Of a stretch of 64,000 bases of DNA, positions 16,245-25,029 are shown one piece after another. The DNA lies in the NCBI GenBank assembly GCA_937924895.1, contig CALEYP010000049.1:12803-76802 (forward strand). The letters run 5' to 3'. The position numbers and the translations under genes are program-made. Every line of letters starts with the position of its first letter. The stretch's first letter is position 1. Source of the stretch: an uncultured Alphaproteobacteria bacterium (lineage in GTDB: Bacteria > Pseudomonadota > Alphaproteobacteria > Puniceispirillales > Puniceispirillaceae). The notes beneath the pieces are model-generated. The model was not told where the DNA came from and made no database searches. It saw only the letters and a program-made list of their open reading frames with translations.

Positions 16245-16601
16245 TTATGCGATGGCGTCTGAAACAGCTGATAAGAACGCTGCCTCTGCTTCTGAGGCAT
16301 TTGCGGCTCTTGCTGATAGCTCTTCGGCTGAGACTTTATTTAGGTCTTCTGCGCGCTGTGCCAGAATAACAACCTTCTCGCCTGTTACGTCTGCAAGCCC
16401 CCCATCAATCATAAAGCTCGATGTAACAGCGCCATTTTCATAAATATCAACACGCCCTTGCTTCAGGTTCGCCAAGACAGGGGCATGGCGAGGTAACACG
16501 CCAAATAGCCCTTCAGAGCCTGGGATTGTTACCATTTCGACATCCTGCTGGACGAGGACACGTGCTGGTGTCACAAGTTCAAATTGTGTTGTTTCAGCCA
16601 T
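16245..16601 (-). CDS. atpC: ATP synthase F1 epsilon subunit, short
   Basis: A 118-residue epsilon subunit, the central-stalk protein that couples gamma to the c-ring. The beta-sandwich domain is intact (residues 1-85: FELVTPARVLV, MVTIPGSEGLFGVLPRHAP, MIDGGLADV). Only about 33 residues remain for the C-terminal helices, against about 50 in the 139-residue E. coli protein, so the inhibitory two-helix hairpin is probably incomplete. It is the last gene of atpHAGDC. Confidence 0.93.
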   Translation of the reverse strand: MAETTQFELVTPARVLVQQDVEMVTIPGSEGLFGVLPRHAPVLANLKQGRVDIYENGAVTSSFMIDGGLADVTGEKVVILAQRAEDLNKVSAEELSARAANASEAEAAFLSAVSDAIA

Positions 16602-16633
16602 AACCTGAATGCTCCTTGAAAGCTGGGGCTGCG

Positions 16634-18058
16634 TTAAGCAGCCTCAGCAGCCATCTTCTTGCCCTTTTCAACGGCTTCTTCAATGGTACCAACCATGTAG
16701 AACGCAGCTTCTGGCAAGTGGTCATAGTCACCTTCAACGATTGCTTTAAAGGCTTTAATTGTATCTTCCAAAGATACCAACACACCAGGTGTGCCTGTAA
16801 AGACTTCAGCAACGTGGAATGGCTGTGACAAGAAACGCTGGATTTTACGTGCACGAGCCACGACCAACTTATCTTCTTCTGACAATTCATCCATGCCCAA
16901 AATCGCGATAATATCCTGCAATGACTTATATTGCTGAAGCACTTCTTGCACCTGACGAGCAACACCATAATGCTCATCACCAATGATACGTGGGTCAAGC
17001 ATACGTGATGTTGAATCAAGTGGGTCAACCGCTGGGTAAATACCCAATTCCGCAATCTGACGTGACAACACTGTTGTCGCATCAAGGTGGGCAAATGACG
17101 CAGCTGGTGCAGGGTCAGTCAAGTCATCGGCAGGCACATAAATCGCCTGAACAGATGTAATAGAACCCTTATTGGTTGATGTAATACGTTCTTGAAGCGC
17201 ACCCATATCTGTTGCCAATGTTGGCTGGTAACCCACAGCTGATGGGATACGACCAAGAAGGGCTGACACTTCTGAACCGGCCTGTGTGAAGCGGAAGATG
17301 TTATCAACGAAGAACAACACGTCCTGGCCTTCTTCATCACGGAAATATTCCGCCAATGTCAAACCTGTCAAAGCCACACGCGCACGCGCACCTGGAGGTT
17401 CGTTCATCTGACCATAAACAAGCGCAGCCTTTGAGCCTTCGCCATCTGTCTTAATAACGCCTGATTCCACCATTTCATGGAACAAGTCATTACCTTCACG
17501 TGTACGTTCACCAACACCGGCAAATACTGAGTAACCACCATGAGCTTTCGCCACGTTGTTAATCAGTTCCATAATTGTCACTGTCTTACCAACACCGGCA
17601 CCGCCAAACAGGCCAATCTTACCACCCTTTGCGTAAGGCGCGAGAAGGTCAATCACCTTAATGCCTGTCACAAGAATTTCAGATTCAGTTGACTGGTCAA
17701 CATATTCAGGCGCAGCACGGTGAATGGGATAAGCTGCTTTGGCCTTTACTGGCTCACGCTCATCAACCGGCTCACCGATCACGTTCAAGATACGACCCAA
17801 TGTTTCAGGGCCAACTGGCACTGTAATTGGGGCACCTGTGTCAACAGCATCTGTGCCGCGAACAAGACCTTCTGTTGAGTCCATCGCGATGGTACGGACA
17901 GTTGATTCACCCAAATGCTGAGCGACTTCAAGCACCAAGCGCTGACCGTTATTGTCAACTTCAAGGGCGTTCAGGATATCAGGGATATTCCCATCAAATT
18001 CCACATCGACAACCGCGCCGATGACCTGAGAGATTTTTCCAACTGCATTTTTTGCCAT
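16634..18058 (-). CDS. atpD: ATP synthase F1 beta subunit
   Basis: A 474-residue catalytic subunit. Hallmarks are the P-loop GLFGGAGVGKTV, the catalytic GVGERTREGNDL, FVDNIFRFTQAGSEVSALLGR and the DELSEEDKLVVARARKIQRF segment. Three copies alternate with alpha in the F1 head. It lies between atpG and atpC in the standard alphaproteobacterial F1 operon; F0 genes are not in this window, as expected for this group. Confidence 0.98.
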   Translation of the reverse strand: MAKNAVGKISQVIGAVVDVEFDGNIPDILNALEVDNNGQRLVLEVAQHLGESTVRTIAMDSTEGLVRGTDAVDTGAPITVPVGPETLGRILNVIGEPVDEREPVKAKAAYPIHRAAPEYVDQSTESEILVTGIKVIDLLAPYAKGGKIGLFGGAGVGKTVTIMELINNVAKAHGGYSVFAGVGERTREGNDLFHEMVESGVIKTDGEGSKAALVYGQMNEPPGARARVALTGLTLAEYFRDEEGQDVLFFVDNIFRFTQAGSEVSALLGRIPSAVGYQPTLATDMGALQERITSTNKGSITSVQAIYVPADDLTDPAPAASFAHLDATTVLSRQIAELGIYPAVDPLDSTSRMLDPRIIGDEHYGVARQVQEVLQQYKSLQDIIAILGMDELSEEDKLVVARARKIQRFLSQPFHVAEVFTGTPGVLVSLEDTIKAFKAIVEGDYDHLPEAAFYMVGTIEEAVEKGKKMAAEAA

Positions 18059-18098
18059 GGGTCTTTTACTCCGGGCTTTGGTTTACATTCGTTATAAT

Positions 18099-18983
18099 TT
18101 ACAGCGCTTCCGCACCAGAAATGATTTCAATCAATTCCTTAGTGATGTTGGCCTGTCTTGTTCTGTTATAGACAAGAGTGAGGCGATCAATCATATCGCC
18201 AGCATTTCTTGTCGCATTATCCATTGCTGTCATACGAGCGGCAAGCTCTGAGGCTGATGACTCAAGAAGCGCACTGAAGACCTGTGTTGCCACATTGCGC
18301 GGCAATAAAGACTTCAAGATTTCTTCTTCATCTGGCTCATATTCATAAGAGGCGACAGCACCGGCATCAGCTGTATCATCTTCGGCCTCTCCCACCTCAG
18401 CAGGGATAAGTGACTGATGTGTCACATCCTGCTTAATGACAGAAACAAATTTGTTGTACAGCATTGATACAGCATCAAAGCTGCCTGCTTCAAAGCCATC
18501 AATCATCTTCTGAGCGATTGATTCTGCGTCACCAAATTCAACATTTGTGCCTTGAACACCTTCAACGCGTGCAAATGTCTTATCAGCAATCTCAGAGCCT
18601 AGCGCATCAGCTGATTTACGCCCTACAATATAGACAAGCACCTTTTGGCCAGCTGCTTCTTTTTCTGCGATCACCTGACGGGCGGCGCGTGTGATAAAGG
18701 CATTAAAGCCACCACACAGGCCTTTGTCAGCTGAGACAATCACAAGAAGATGTGTCTTCACCTCTGGGCGACCGACGAGAAGTGCCGGCGCTGATGAGGC
18801 ATCAGATTTTGCCGCCAATGACGCGATAACGTCATTCATGCTTGTTGAATACGGACGTGACGCCTCTGCCATTTCCTGAGCACGGCGCAGCTTGGCAGCT
18901 GCGACGAGCTTCATAGCAGATGTAATTTTCTGCGTGGACTTAACGCTATCAATACGCGTTTTCAGGTCCTTCAAATTTGGCAT
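18099..18983 (-). CDS. atpG: ATP synthase F1 gamma subunit
   Basis: A 294-residue rotor shaft protein. The N-terminal helix LKDLKTRIDSVKSTQKITSA and the C-terminal ARMTAMDNATRNAGDMIDRL with YNRTRQANITKELIEIISGA are characteristic. The middle carries a short acidic insert (EVGEAEDDTADAG near residues 193-205). Its position between atpA and atpD is standard. Confidence 0.97.
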   Translation of the reverse strand: MPNLKDLKTRIDSVKSTQKITSAMKLVAAAKLRRAQEMAEASRPYSTSMNDVIASLAAKSDASSAPALLVGRPEVKTHLLVIVSADKGLCGGFNAFITRAARQVIAEKEAAGQKVLVYIVGRKSADALGSEIADKTFARVEGVQGTNVEFGDAESIAQKMIDGFEAGSFDAVSMLYNKFVSVIKQDVTHQSLIPAEVGEAEDDTADAGAVASYEYEPDEEEILKSLLPRNVATQVFSALLESSASELAARMTAMDNATRNAGDMIDRLTLVYNRTRQANITKELIEIISGAEAL

Positions 18984-19010
18984 CGAAGTCTCTCCTGCCT
19001 AGCGTCTGAC

Positions 19011-20546
19011 TTATGCGAAGCTCTTAGCGAAAGCTTCGATTTCAGCACGTAGCTTTGCTTCAGTTTCGTCTGACAGTTTCTGCTCTTCACGGATAGACTT
19101 TAGGATGTCCTGACCAGCGCTGTGGATATGCTCCATCAAGCCAGCTTCGAAACGACCAACGTCTGCTACAGCAATCTTATCAAGATAGCCCTTCACACCA
19201 GCGAAGATAACGACAACCTGCTCTTCAACAGTCAATGGTGAATATTGTGGCTGCTTGAGCAATTCTGTCAAACGAGCACCACGCTCTAGCAATTGACGTG
19301 TTGACGCATCCATGTCTGACGCGAACTGCGCGAAGGCCGCCATTTCACGATACTGGGCAAGCTCAAGCTTAATTGAACCAGCCACCTGCTTCATCGCTTT
19401 AATCTGCGCAGCAGATCCCACACGAGACACTGACAAACCTGTATTCACAGCCGGACGGATACCTTTGTAGAATAGTTCAGTTTCTAGGAAGATCTGACCA
19501 TCTGTAATCGAAATCACGTTTGTTGGAATATAGGCTGACAAGTCACCCGCTTGCGTTTCAATCACTGGCAAAGCTGTCAATGAACCTGAGCCATTATCAG
19601 CATTCAATTTCGCCGCACGCTCAAGAAGGCGTGAGTGCAAGTAGAATACGTCACCAGGATACGCTTCACGGCCCGGAGGACGACGAAGCAATAGTGACAT
19701 CTGACGATAGGCCACAGCTTGCTTTGACAAATCATCATATACCACAAGGGCGTGCATGCCATTATCGCGGAAATATTCACCCATTGCCGCGGCTGTATAA
19801 GGCGCCAAGAACTGCATTGGTGCTGGATCTGACGCTGTGGCTGCCACAACGATTGAATATTCCATTGCGCCATTTTCTTCTAGCGCACGCACAATCTGTG
19901 CCACTGTTGAACGCTTCTGGCCAACCGCAACAAAGATACAGAACAACTTCTTGCTATCATCGCCGCCGGCTGCGTCATTCACAGCTTTCTGGTTGATGAA
20001 AGTATCAAGCGCAATCGCTGTCTTACCTGTTTGGCGGTCACCAATAATCAATTCACGCTGGCCACGACCGATTGGCACCAAAGCGTCAATCGCTTTTAGG
20101 CCTGTCTGCATTGGCTCATGCACTGACTGACGAGGCATAATACCAGGGGCTTTCACTTCAACACGTGTGCGTGTCACATCTTCCAATGGACCTTTGCCAT
20201 CGATAGGGTTACCAAGCGCGTCAACAACGCGGCCTAGCAGACCTTTACCAACAGGTGTATCCACAATCGATGCTGTACGACGCACGACATCGCCTTCGCG
20301 AATACCACGGTCATCACCAAAGATAACGATACCGACATTGTCAGTTTCTAGGTTCAGCGCCATCCCTTTGATGCCGCCGTCAAATTCGACCATTTCACCG
20401 GCCTGAACATTATCGAGACCATAGACGCGGGCAATACCGTCACCTACAGATAGAACACGACCTACCTCAGCCACTTCGGCTTCAGAGCCGAAATTGGCAA
20501 TTTGGTCCTTGAGAATCGCAGAAATTTCAGCTGCACGGATATCCAT
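19011..20546 (-). CDS. atpA: ATP synthase F1 alpha subunit
   Basis: A 511-residue nucleotide-binding, non-catalytic F1 subunit. It shows the N-terminal RAAEISAILKDQIANF, the P-loop GDRQTGKTAIALD, ALVVYDDLSKQAVAYRQMSL and RPPGREAYPGDVFYLHSRLL. The ATG at 20546 shares one base with the atpH stop (TGATG), implying translational coupling; a GTG one codon earlier is less likely. Confidence 0.98.
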   Translation of the reverse strand: MDIRAAEISAILKDQIANFGSEAEVAEVGRVLSVGDGIARVYGLDNVQAGEMVEFDGGIKGMALNLETDNVGIVIFGDDRGIREGDVVRRTASIVDTPVGKGLLGRVVDALGNPIDGKGPLEDVTRTRVEVKAPGIMPRQSVHEPMQTGLKAIDALVPIGRGQRELIIGDRQTGKTAIALDTFINQKAVNDAAGGDDSKKLFCIFVAVGQKRSTVAQIVRALEENGAMEYSIVVAATASDPAPMQFLAPYTAAAMGEYFRDNGMHALVVYDDLSKQAVAYRQMSLLLRRPPGREAYPGDVFYLHSRLLERAAKLNADNGSGSLTALPVIETQAGDLSAYIPTNVISITDGQIFLETELFYKGIRPAVNTGLSVSRVGSAAQIKAMKQVAGSIKLELAQYREMAAFAQFASDMDASTRQLLERGARLTELLKQPQYSPLTVEEQVVVIFAGVKGYLDKIAVADVGRFEAGLMEHIHSAGQDILKSIREEQKLSDETEAKLRAEIEAFAKSFA

Positions 20547-21100
20547 CACGCAACACCCTTCATGGCGGCTTCAAGCCGGTTGAGTTTCGTTTTGATTGAC
20601 GTATCAATCATACGGGAACCAATGCGCACAACAAGACCACCGATTAAGGATGGGTCTACACGCATCGAAAGAGATAATTTATCGCTGCCAGCAATCTTGG
20701 CAACGGTGTCTTGCACCAACTTTTGACGCTCATCATCAAGCGCCACAGCTGATACGATTTCGGCTGAAATCTGGCCGCGCTTCTTGGCGACTAGCTCAGC
20801 AAAATTCTGCATGATGCGTTCAAGCGCGAACAGACGACCATTCTGCGCGACAGCACCAATAAATTTGACAGTCAAAGGATTGGCCCCTGCTTTTTCAAGC
20901 ACAGCTGTCATCGCAGCTGTTTGTTCCTGGCGACCTAATACCGGTGAGGTAATAAGGCGGCCTAGATCATCGCTTGATTCAATCATTTTGGCAGTGGCAT
21001 CGAAATCAGCAAGTACGGCATCGATCGCATCGGCTTCGCTTGCTAATTCATAAAGGGCGCCAGCGTATCTGGCTGCCAGACCTGTTGTTACGGAACTCAA
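20546..21100 (-). CDS. atpH: ATP synthase F1 delta subunit
   Basis: Peripheral-stalk subunit linking F1 to the b subunits. The sequence LAARYAGALYELASE, SPVLGRQEQTAAM, and the C-terminal VDPSLIGGLVVRIGSRMIDTS are typical. I chose the TTG at 21100: it has a GAGGGA site about 9 bases upstream, gives 184 residues (family norm about 180) and begins at the conserved region. A TTG at 21151 would add 17 unconserved residues. It is the first gene of atpHAGDC. Confidence 0.92.
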   Translation of the reverse strand: MSSVTTGLAARYAGALYELASEADAIDAVLADFDATAKMIESSDDLGRLITSPVLGRQEQTAAMTAVLEKAGANPLTVKFIGAVAQNGRLFALERIMQNFAELVAKKRGQISAEIVSAVALDDERQKLVQDTVAKIAGSDKLSLSMRVDPSLIGGLVVRIGSRMIDTSIKTKLNRLEAAMKGVA

Positions 21101-21185
21101 CTTCTGCTTCCCTCTTCTATGCGTGCTGCCCAGCGATTCCAGGCCCCACAACCCGCTCTTATCAGCGCTTTTCTATGGTGATTAT

Positions 21186-21215
21186 ACTATAGATGTCTGA
21201 TCTGCTGTGGGTGAA
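21186..21215 (-). promoter_or_regulatory. Candidate promoter of the atpHAGDC operon
   Basis: On the minus strand TTCACC (21215-21210) and TATAGT (21191-21186) are separated by 18 bases; an overlapping TATAAT lies at 21186-21181. The distance to the atpH TTG is about 80 bases. The match is moderate. Confidence 0.4.
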
Positions 21216-21270
21216 CTATCACAGGATGTTGTGAAAGGCAAGTCAGAAGGGGCTTAGAATCACAGCAAAA

Positions 21271-21286
21271 TGTGATCTGCGTCACA
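21271..21286. promoter_or_regulatory. CRP-type binding palindrome upstream of atpH
   Basis: TGTGA-TCTGCG-TCACA is an exact match to the CRP half-site consensus (TGTGA-N6-TCACA), with A/T-rich flanks. It lies 4 bases beyond the priA stop codon and about 170 bases upstream of atpH. Its centre would be roughly 100 bases before the start point predicted from the candidate promoter, a distance at which CRP can act. Function is inferred. Confidence 0.55.
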
Positions 21287-21289
21287 TTG

Positions 21290-23527
21290 TCAGAGAAAAG
21301 AATAAGGATCGATGTCGATCTGCAAATGAATCTGGCTCGGAATCCTAACCTCTGCGGTCCACTCATGAAGAATATGTTGTAAATTCACCTTTTTCGGCGA
21401 CCTTATTAAAAACCGGATTCGGTGACGCCCTCTGATGCGGGCGATGGGGGCAGGCGTTGGGCCCCAAATATCAACTTGCTGAAACTGCGGTTTTGCCTCT
21501 GCCATGGCTTTGGCGACTTGCAATAGCTGGCTTTCATCGGGGCCATGCAAAATCAGGGCTGCGAGGCGTGAGAAAGGCGGCATTTCTGCCTGTTCCCGTA
21601 ACTCTGTCTCAAGCGCAAGGAACTGATCACGGTCACCTGATGCGAGTGCTTTAAAGACAGCATTATCAGGCTCGTAACTTTGAAGTAACGCGCGACCATC
21701 TGTGCTGGTGCGTCCTGCCCGACCCGCGGCTTGCGATAAAATTTGATAGGTGCGCTCAGCTGCTCGCAAATCACCACCCGCCAGTCCCAAATCAGCATCG
21801 ATCACGCCAACCAGCGTCAGATTCGGGAAATGATGACCTTTTGCGGCCATTTGTGTGCCAATGATAATATCAACCTCGCCATCGGTAATCGCCCGCAACA
21901 TTTCAGCTGCGATCTCAGGTCGAGCCATCGTATCAGAAGAAAATACGCAATAGCGCGCCTCTGGAAAGAGATGCCCGACCTCTTCTGCCAAGCGCTCTAC
22001 CCCAGGCCCATAGGCGCGCATCTGTCCTGTTGCCCCACACTCATCACACTGATCCTCAGCCGGTGGGCGCAAGGGCGTGCGAAACCCGCAATGATGACAT
22101 TGGCGTGCCCCAGAGAGGCGGTGCGTCACAAGCCAGCTATCACAGGCTTGGCATGTGGCCTTTGCCCCACATGATTCGCAAATTGATAAAGGGGCATACC
22201 CACGCCGATTTAGATAGAGCAAACTTTGCTTGCCAGCTGCGAGTGTCTCTTGCAGCGCCTCAACCAGATAGGCTGAGAGCCATTTCCCCGCGGCTGGTTT
22301 ATCTCTTTTCAAATCAACCATTTCTATTTGTGGCAAGCGCGCCCCGCCATGTCGGTCAGATAATTGCCAGTGATGATAGCGTTTTGGTTGACCGCCATTT
22401 GTCCCTTGCCCGGCATTGACCCAGCTCTCTAAAGACGGTGTAGCGGTCGCAAGAATCACTGGCACCTCTTCAATAAAGGCCCGTTGCACCGCCATGTCCC
22501 TCGCATGATAAAACACCATATCTTCTTGTTTGAAGGCGGCTTCATGTTCTTCATCAATGATAATCAGACCCAGAGACGTAAAGGGCAGAAATAAAGCAGA
22601 ACGCGCGCCCACGACCACCATCGGCTCACCTGCGAGGCAAGCGCGCCAAATATGACGTCTTTTGGCGGGTGAGATAGAGGAGTGCCAAATCACAGGTTTG
22701 ACACCGAACCGCGCTTCAAAGCGGGATTGCCATGCCGCTGTTAGGGCAATTTCTGGCAATAGGATCATGAGCTGCTTACCAGCCTTGATCTGATCTGCCA
22801 CCAATTCAAAATATACTTCTGTTTTACCGGAACCTGTCACCCCATCGAGAAGATGCGCGCTATAGCCAGACAATAAATGACCTCGAATGCCGTCGACTAC
22901 CTCTTGCTGAGCCGCCGTTAACGTCACAGGCTTATGATCAGGGTTCGGCTGGGCAATTATGGCTTGTTTTGGCACCTCATAGCTTTCCAACAAGCCTGCT
23001 TTCGCCATCGCTTTCACAATGGCTGGCGATGTCCCTGTCTCTTGGGCTAGCTCCTTGGCTGGCAAGGGCGGATTCGCTTCCAGAAATGACCAAATCCGCT
23101 GTCTTTTGGGTGTCAGCTTTTTATCATCAGCACGCTGCCCCACATGATAGATGGTGTCTGTCGCAGGGGGCTGAAAGGCAGAGGGCGTTGACAGCATCAT
23201 CCGCATCACCATGCCAAACGGCGCCATTGTCCAATTTGCCACTGCTTTTAAAAAGCGGAGATGCGCGTCTGTCAGAGGCGGGCTATCAGCCAGAGCCGCC
23301 ACCTCTTTTAAGCGCGGTGATGGCACATCATCTGAGCTGCCATGCCCCATGACCAAACCCCAAACGAGCCGGCTACCAAGTGGCACATGTATAATCGTCC
23401 CAATAGGGCTGTCAGCTGCTGGCCCTGCGAGATAGTCATAGCATAATAGCCTCTCTCCTCTGACTGGGAGCGGCACAGCAACCTGAATGATTTTCTGTTG
23501 CTTATGCATCTGGCTATCGGCTGTCAT
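21290..23527 (-). CDS. priA: Primosomal replication protein N' (PriA helicase)
   Basis: A 745-residue DNA helicase that reloads the replisome at stalled forks. The N-terminal DNA-binding domain starts at VAVPLPVRGERLLCYDY. Helicase motifs are LLDGVTGSGKTEVYFEL (Walker A), IIIDEEHEAAFKQ and ILATATPSLES. The zinc-binding insert is complete with four CxxC pairs (CESCGAKATCQAC, CHHCGFRTPLRPP, CDECG). The length is standard. It lies upstream of atpHAGDC, a pairing common in Alphaproteobacteria. Confidence 0.95.
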   Translation of the reverse strand: MTADSQMHKQQKIIQVAVPLPVRGERLLCYDYLAGPAADSPIGTIIHVPLGSRLVWGLVMGHGSSDDVPSPRLKEVAALADSPPLTDAHLRFLKAVANWTMAPFGMVMRMMLSTPSAFQPPATDTIYHVGQRADDKKLTPKRQRIWSFLEANPPLPAKELAQETGTSPAIVKAMAKAGLLESYEVPKQAIIAQPNPDHKPVTLTAAQQEVVDGIRGHLLSGYSAHLLDGVTGSGKTEVYFELVADQIKAGKQLMILLPEIALTAAWQSRFEARFGVKPVIWHSSISPAKRRHIWRACLAGEPMVVVGARSALFLPFTSLGLIIIDEEHEAAFKQEDMVFYHARDMAVQRAFIEEVPVILATATPSLESWVNAGQGTNGGQPKRYHHWQLSDRHGGARLPQIEMVDLKRDKPAAGKWLSAYLVEALQETLAAGKQSLLYLNRRGYAPLSICESCGAKATCQACDSWLVTHRLSGARQCHHCGFRTPLRPPAEDQCDECGATGQMRAYGPGVERLAEEVGHLFPEARYCVFSSDTMARPEIAAEMLRAITDGEVDIIIGTQMAAKGHHFPNLTLVGVIDADLGLAGGDLRAAERTYQILSQAAGRAGRTSTDGRALLQSYEPDNAVFKALASGDRDQFLALETELREQAEMPPFSRLAALILHGPDESQLLQVAKAMAEAKPQFQQVDIWGPTPAPIARIRGRHRIRFLIRSPKKVNLQHILHEWTAEVRIPSQIHLQIDIDPYSFL

Positions 23528-23651
23528 CTGGTTCTTTCACCTCTATCATTTGCGCTTGCCAGTCCTAACTCAAGGGCGTATTTTTGGCGTATTCAAAGCA
23601 CTTATAATGTGTCCCTGTGATACTGGGCGCAAGCAGCAAAGGCAAAAGATA

Positions 23652-24305
23652 ATGAAAATTTTTCTCGATACCGCAGATATCTCTGAAATCCGTCGTCTCG
23701 CTCCGACAGGCATGGTTGATGGGGTCACCACAAACCCGTCACTGATCGCCAAATCCAGCGATGATATTCTTGCGACTATCAAAGAGATTTGCGCTGAAAT
23801 TCCTGGCCCTGTTAGCGCAGAGGTCACAGCCACTGATTATGACACTATGTTAAAAGAAGGCTTAAAGCTGGCTGATCTCGCTGATAATGTCGCTGTGAAA
23901 GTGCCTTTGACAGTGGATGGCTTGAAGGTTTGTAAAACATTATCAGACCAAGGTATTATGGTGAATGTCACCTTATGTTTCTCGGCGGCCCAAGCCTTGC
24001 TCGCAGCGAAAGCTGGCGCAGCCTTTATTTCACCTTTCGTCGGACGCCTCGATGATTTGGGTCAAGATGGTATGAATCTCATCCAAGAGATCATCACATT
24101 ATATGATAATTACGATTTCGATACAGAGGTTCTTGTGGCATCTGCCAGAGGCCCGCAACATGTGGTTGATGCGGCTCTGCTTGGCGCTGATGTGGTTACA
24201 TTACCGCCAGCCATCTTAGATAAGATGTATCATCACCCTCTTACAGATAATGGTCTTGCCGCCTTCTTGTCTGATTGGCAGAAAACCGGCCAGTCAATCC
24301 TGTAG
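23652..24305 (+). CDS. fsa: Fructose-6-phosphate aldolase/short transaldolase
   Basis: A 217-residue class I aldolase of the small transaldolase group. It starts MKIFLDTADISEIRRL and has GMVDGVTTNPSLIAKS, the Schiff-base lysine in NVAVKVPLT, and LCFSAAQALLAAKAGA with FVGRLDDLG. Members either transfer dihydroxyacetone groups as transaldolases or split fructose 6-phosphate; sequence alone does not decide here. The ATG at 23652 is where homology starts; the frame stays open upstream to 23487 without conservation. A TATAAT at 23603-23608 may be its -10 box. Confidence 0.88.
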   Translation: MKIFLDTADISEIRRLAPTGMVDGVTTNPSLIAKSSDDILATIKEICAEIPGPVSAEVTATDYDTMLKEGLKLADLADNVAVKVPLTVDGLKVCKTLSDQGIMVNVTLCFSAAQALLAAKAGAAFISPFVGRLDDLGQDGMNLIQEIITLYDNYDFDTEVLVASARGPQHVVDAALLGADVVTLPPAILDKMYHHPLTDNGLAAFLSDWQKTGQSIL

Positions 24306-24354
24306 ACCGCCTGCTAGCATGTGATCAAACACACTACTCTGGGGAGAGGCCGCT

Positions 24355-25029
24355 ATGAGCGTAACAAAAGATGATGTCTTATCGTTTTTAGCGGCTCATC
24401 CCAATTTCCTGTCTGAGAATCAGCGTTTCTTGCGCGAACACCAGATCTCGCTAGGAGCGCCTAACAGCACCGATAATGTGATCAATGTAACAGATCGCAT
24501 CGCCCAACGCGCCCGTGATGATGCCCGTAAGGCCGAGGCTGAGACGCATTCTCTATTGAGTGTTGCAGCGGAAAATATGCTGCATTGGCAAGAACTTCAC
24601 CTTGCCACGCTCGGATTTCTGGCTTGCAACAATCTGCAAGGCTTTGCGCAGATGGTTGATGAGGAATTGCCGCTGATTTTTGGATTGGCCGGCTCACGCC
24701 TCATCATGCCAGCAGAAACCGCGCTTGCCGAAGCGGAGCAGCTTGGGTTTTTAGTTCTACCAGAAGATGAGATCACAGCCTTATGCCATGCTGATACGAT
24801 CTATATGGGGCCACCCCCTGATAAAGGCTCTGGGCTGTTTTCTTGTCCCACAGCTAGTATGGCAATTATGAAACTACCTGATCAATTGGAGCCGCCAATC
24901 CGTGGCTCTGCCCTTGTGCTAGCAGGAAGACGTCCAGATAGTTTTGAGGCAGATAAGGGGCGTACCTTGCTGATTCATTTAGCTGAGATGGTTGGGGTGT
25001 GCCTGTTATCTTTAATAGAAGCGTCATGA
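24355..25029 (+). CDS. DUF484 family protein
   Basis: A 224-residue DUF484 protein, recognised from VLSFLAAHPNFLSENQRFL at the start and a GAF-like C-terminal half (GSALVLAGRRPDSFEADKGR, LIHLAEMVGVCLLSLIE). DUF484 genes are often found just before xerC, and here the stop overlaps the xerC start as ATGA. The molecular function is not known; a GAF-like ligand-binding or partner role is only inference. Confidence 0.85.
   Translation: MSVTKDDVLSFLAAHPNFLSENQRFLREHQISLGAPNSTDNVINVTDRIAQRARDDARKAEAETHSLLSVAAENMLHWQELHLATLGFLACNNLQGFAQMVDEELPLIFGLAGSRLIMPAETALAEAEQLGFLVLPEDEITALCHADTIYMGPPPDKGSGLFSCPTASMAIMKLPDQLEPPIRGSALVLAGRRPDSFEADKGRTLLIHLAEMVGVCLLSLIEAS

Noticed and set aside
16594..17094. 166-codon minus-strand frame overlapping atpD and reaching atpC
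   Set aside because: Alternative frame of atpD; no domain and a composition unlike real proteins.
19520..19996. 158-codon plus-strand frame inside atpA
   Set aside because: Antisense shadow of atpA with no ribosome binding site or domain.
23487..23651. N-terminal extension of the fsa-like protein
   Set aside because: Hydrophobic but unconserved; the enzyme family begins at MKIFLDTAD and a TATAAT lies within this stretch.
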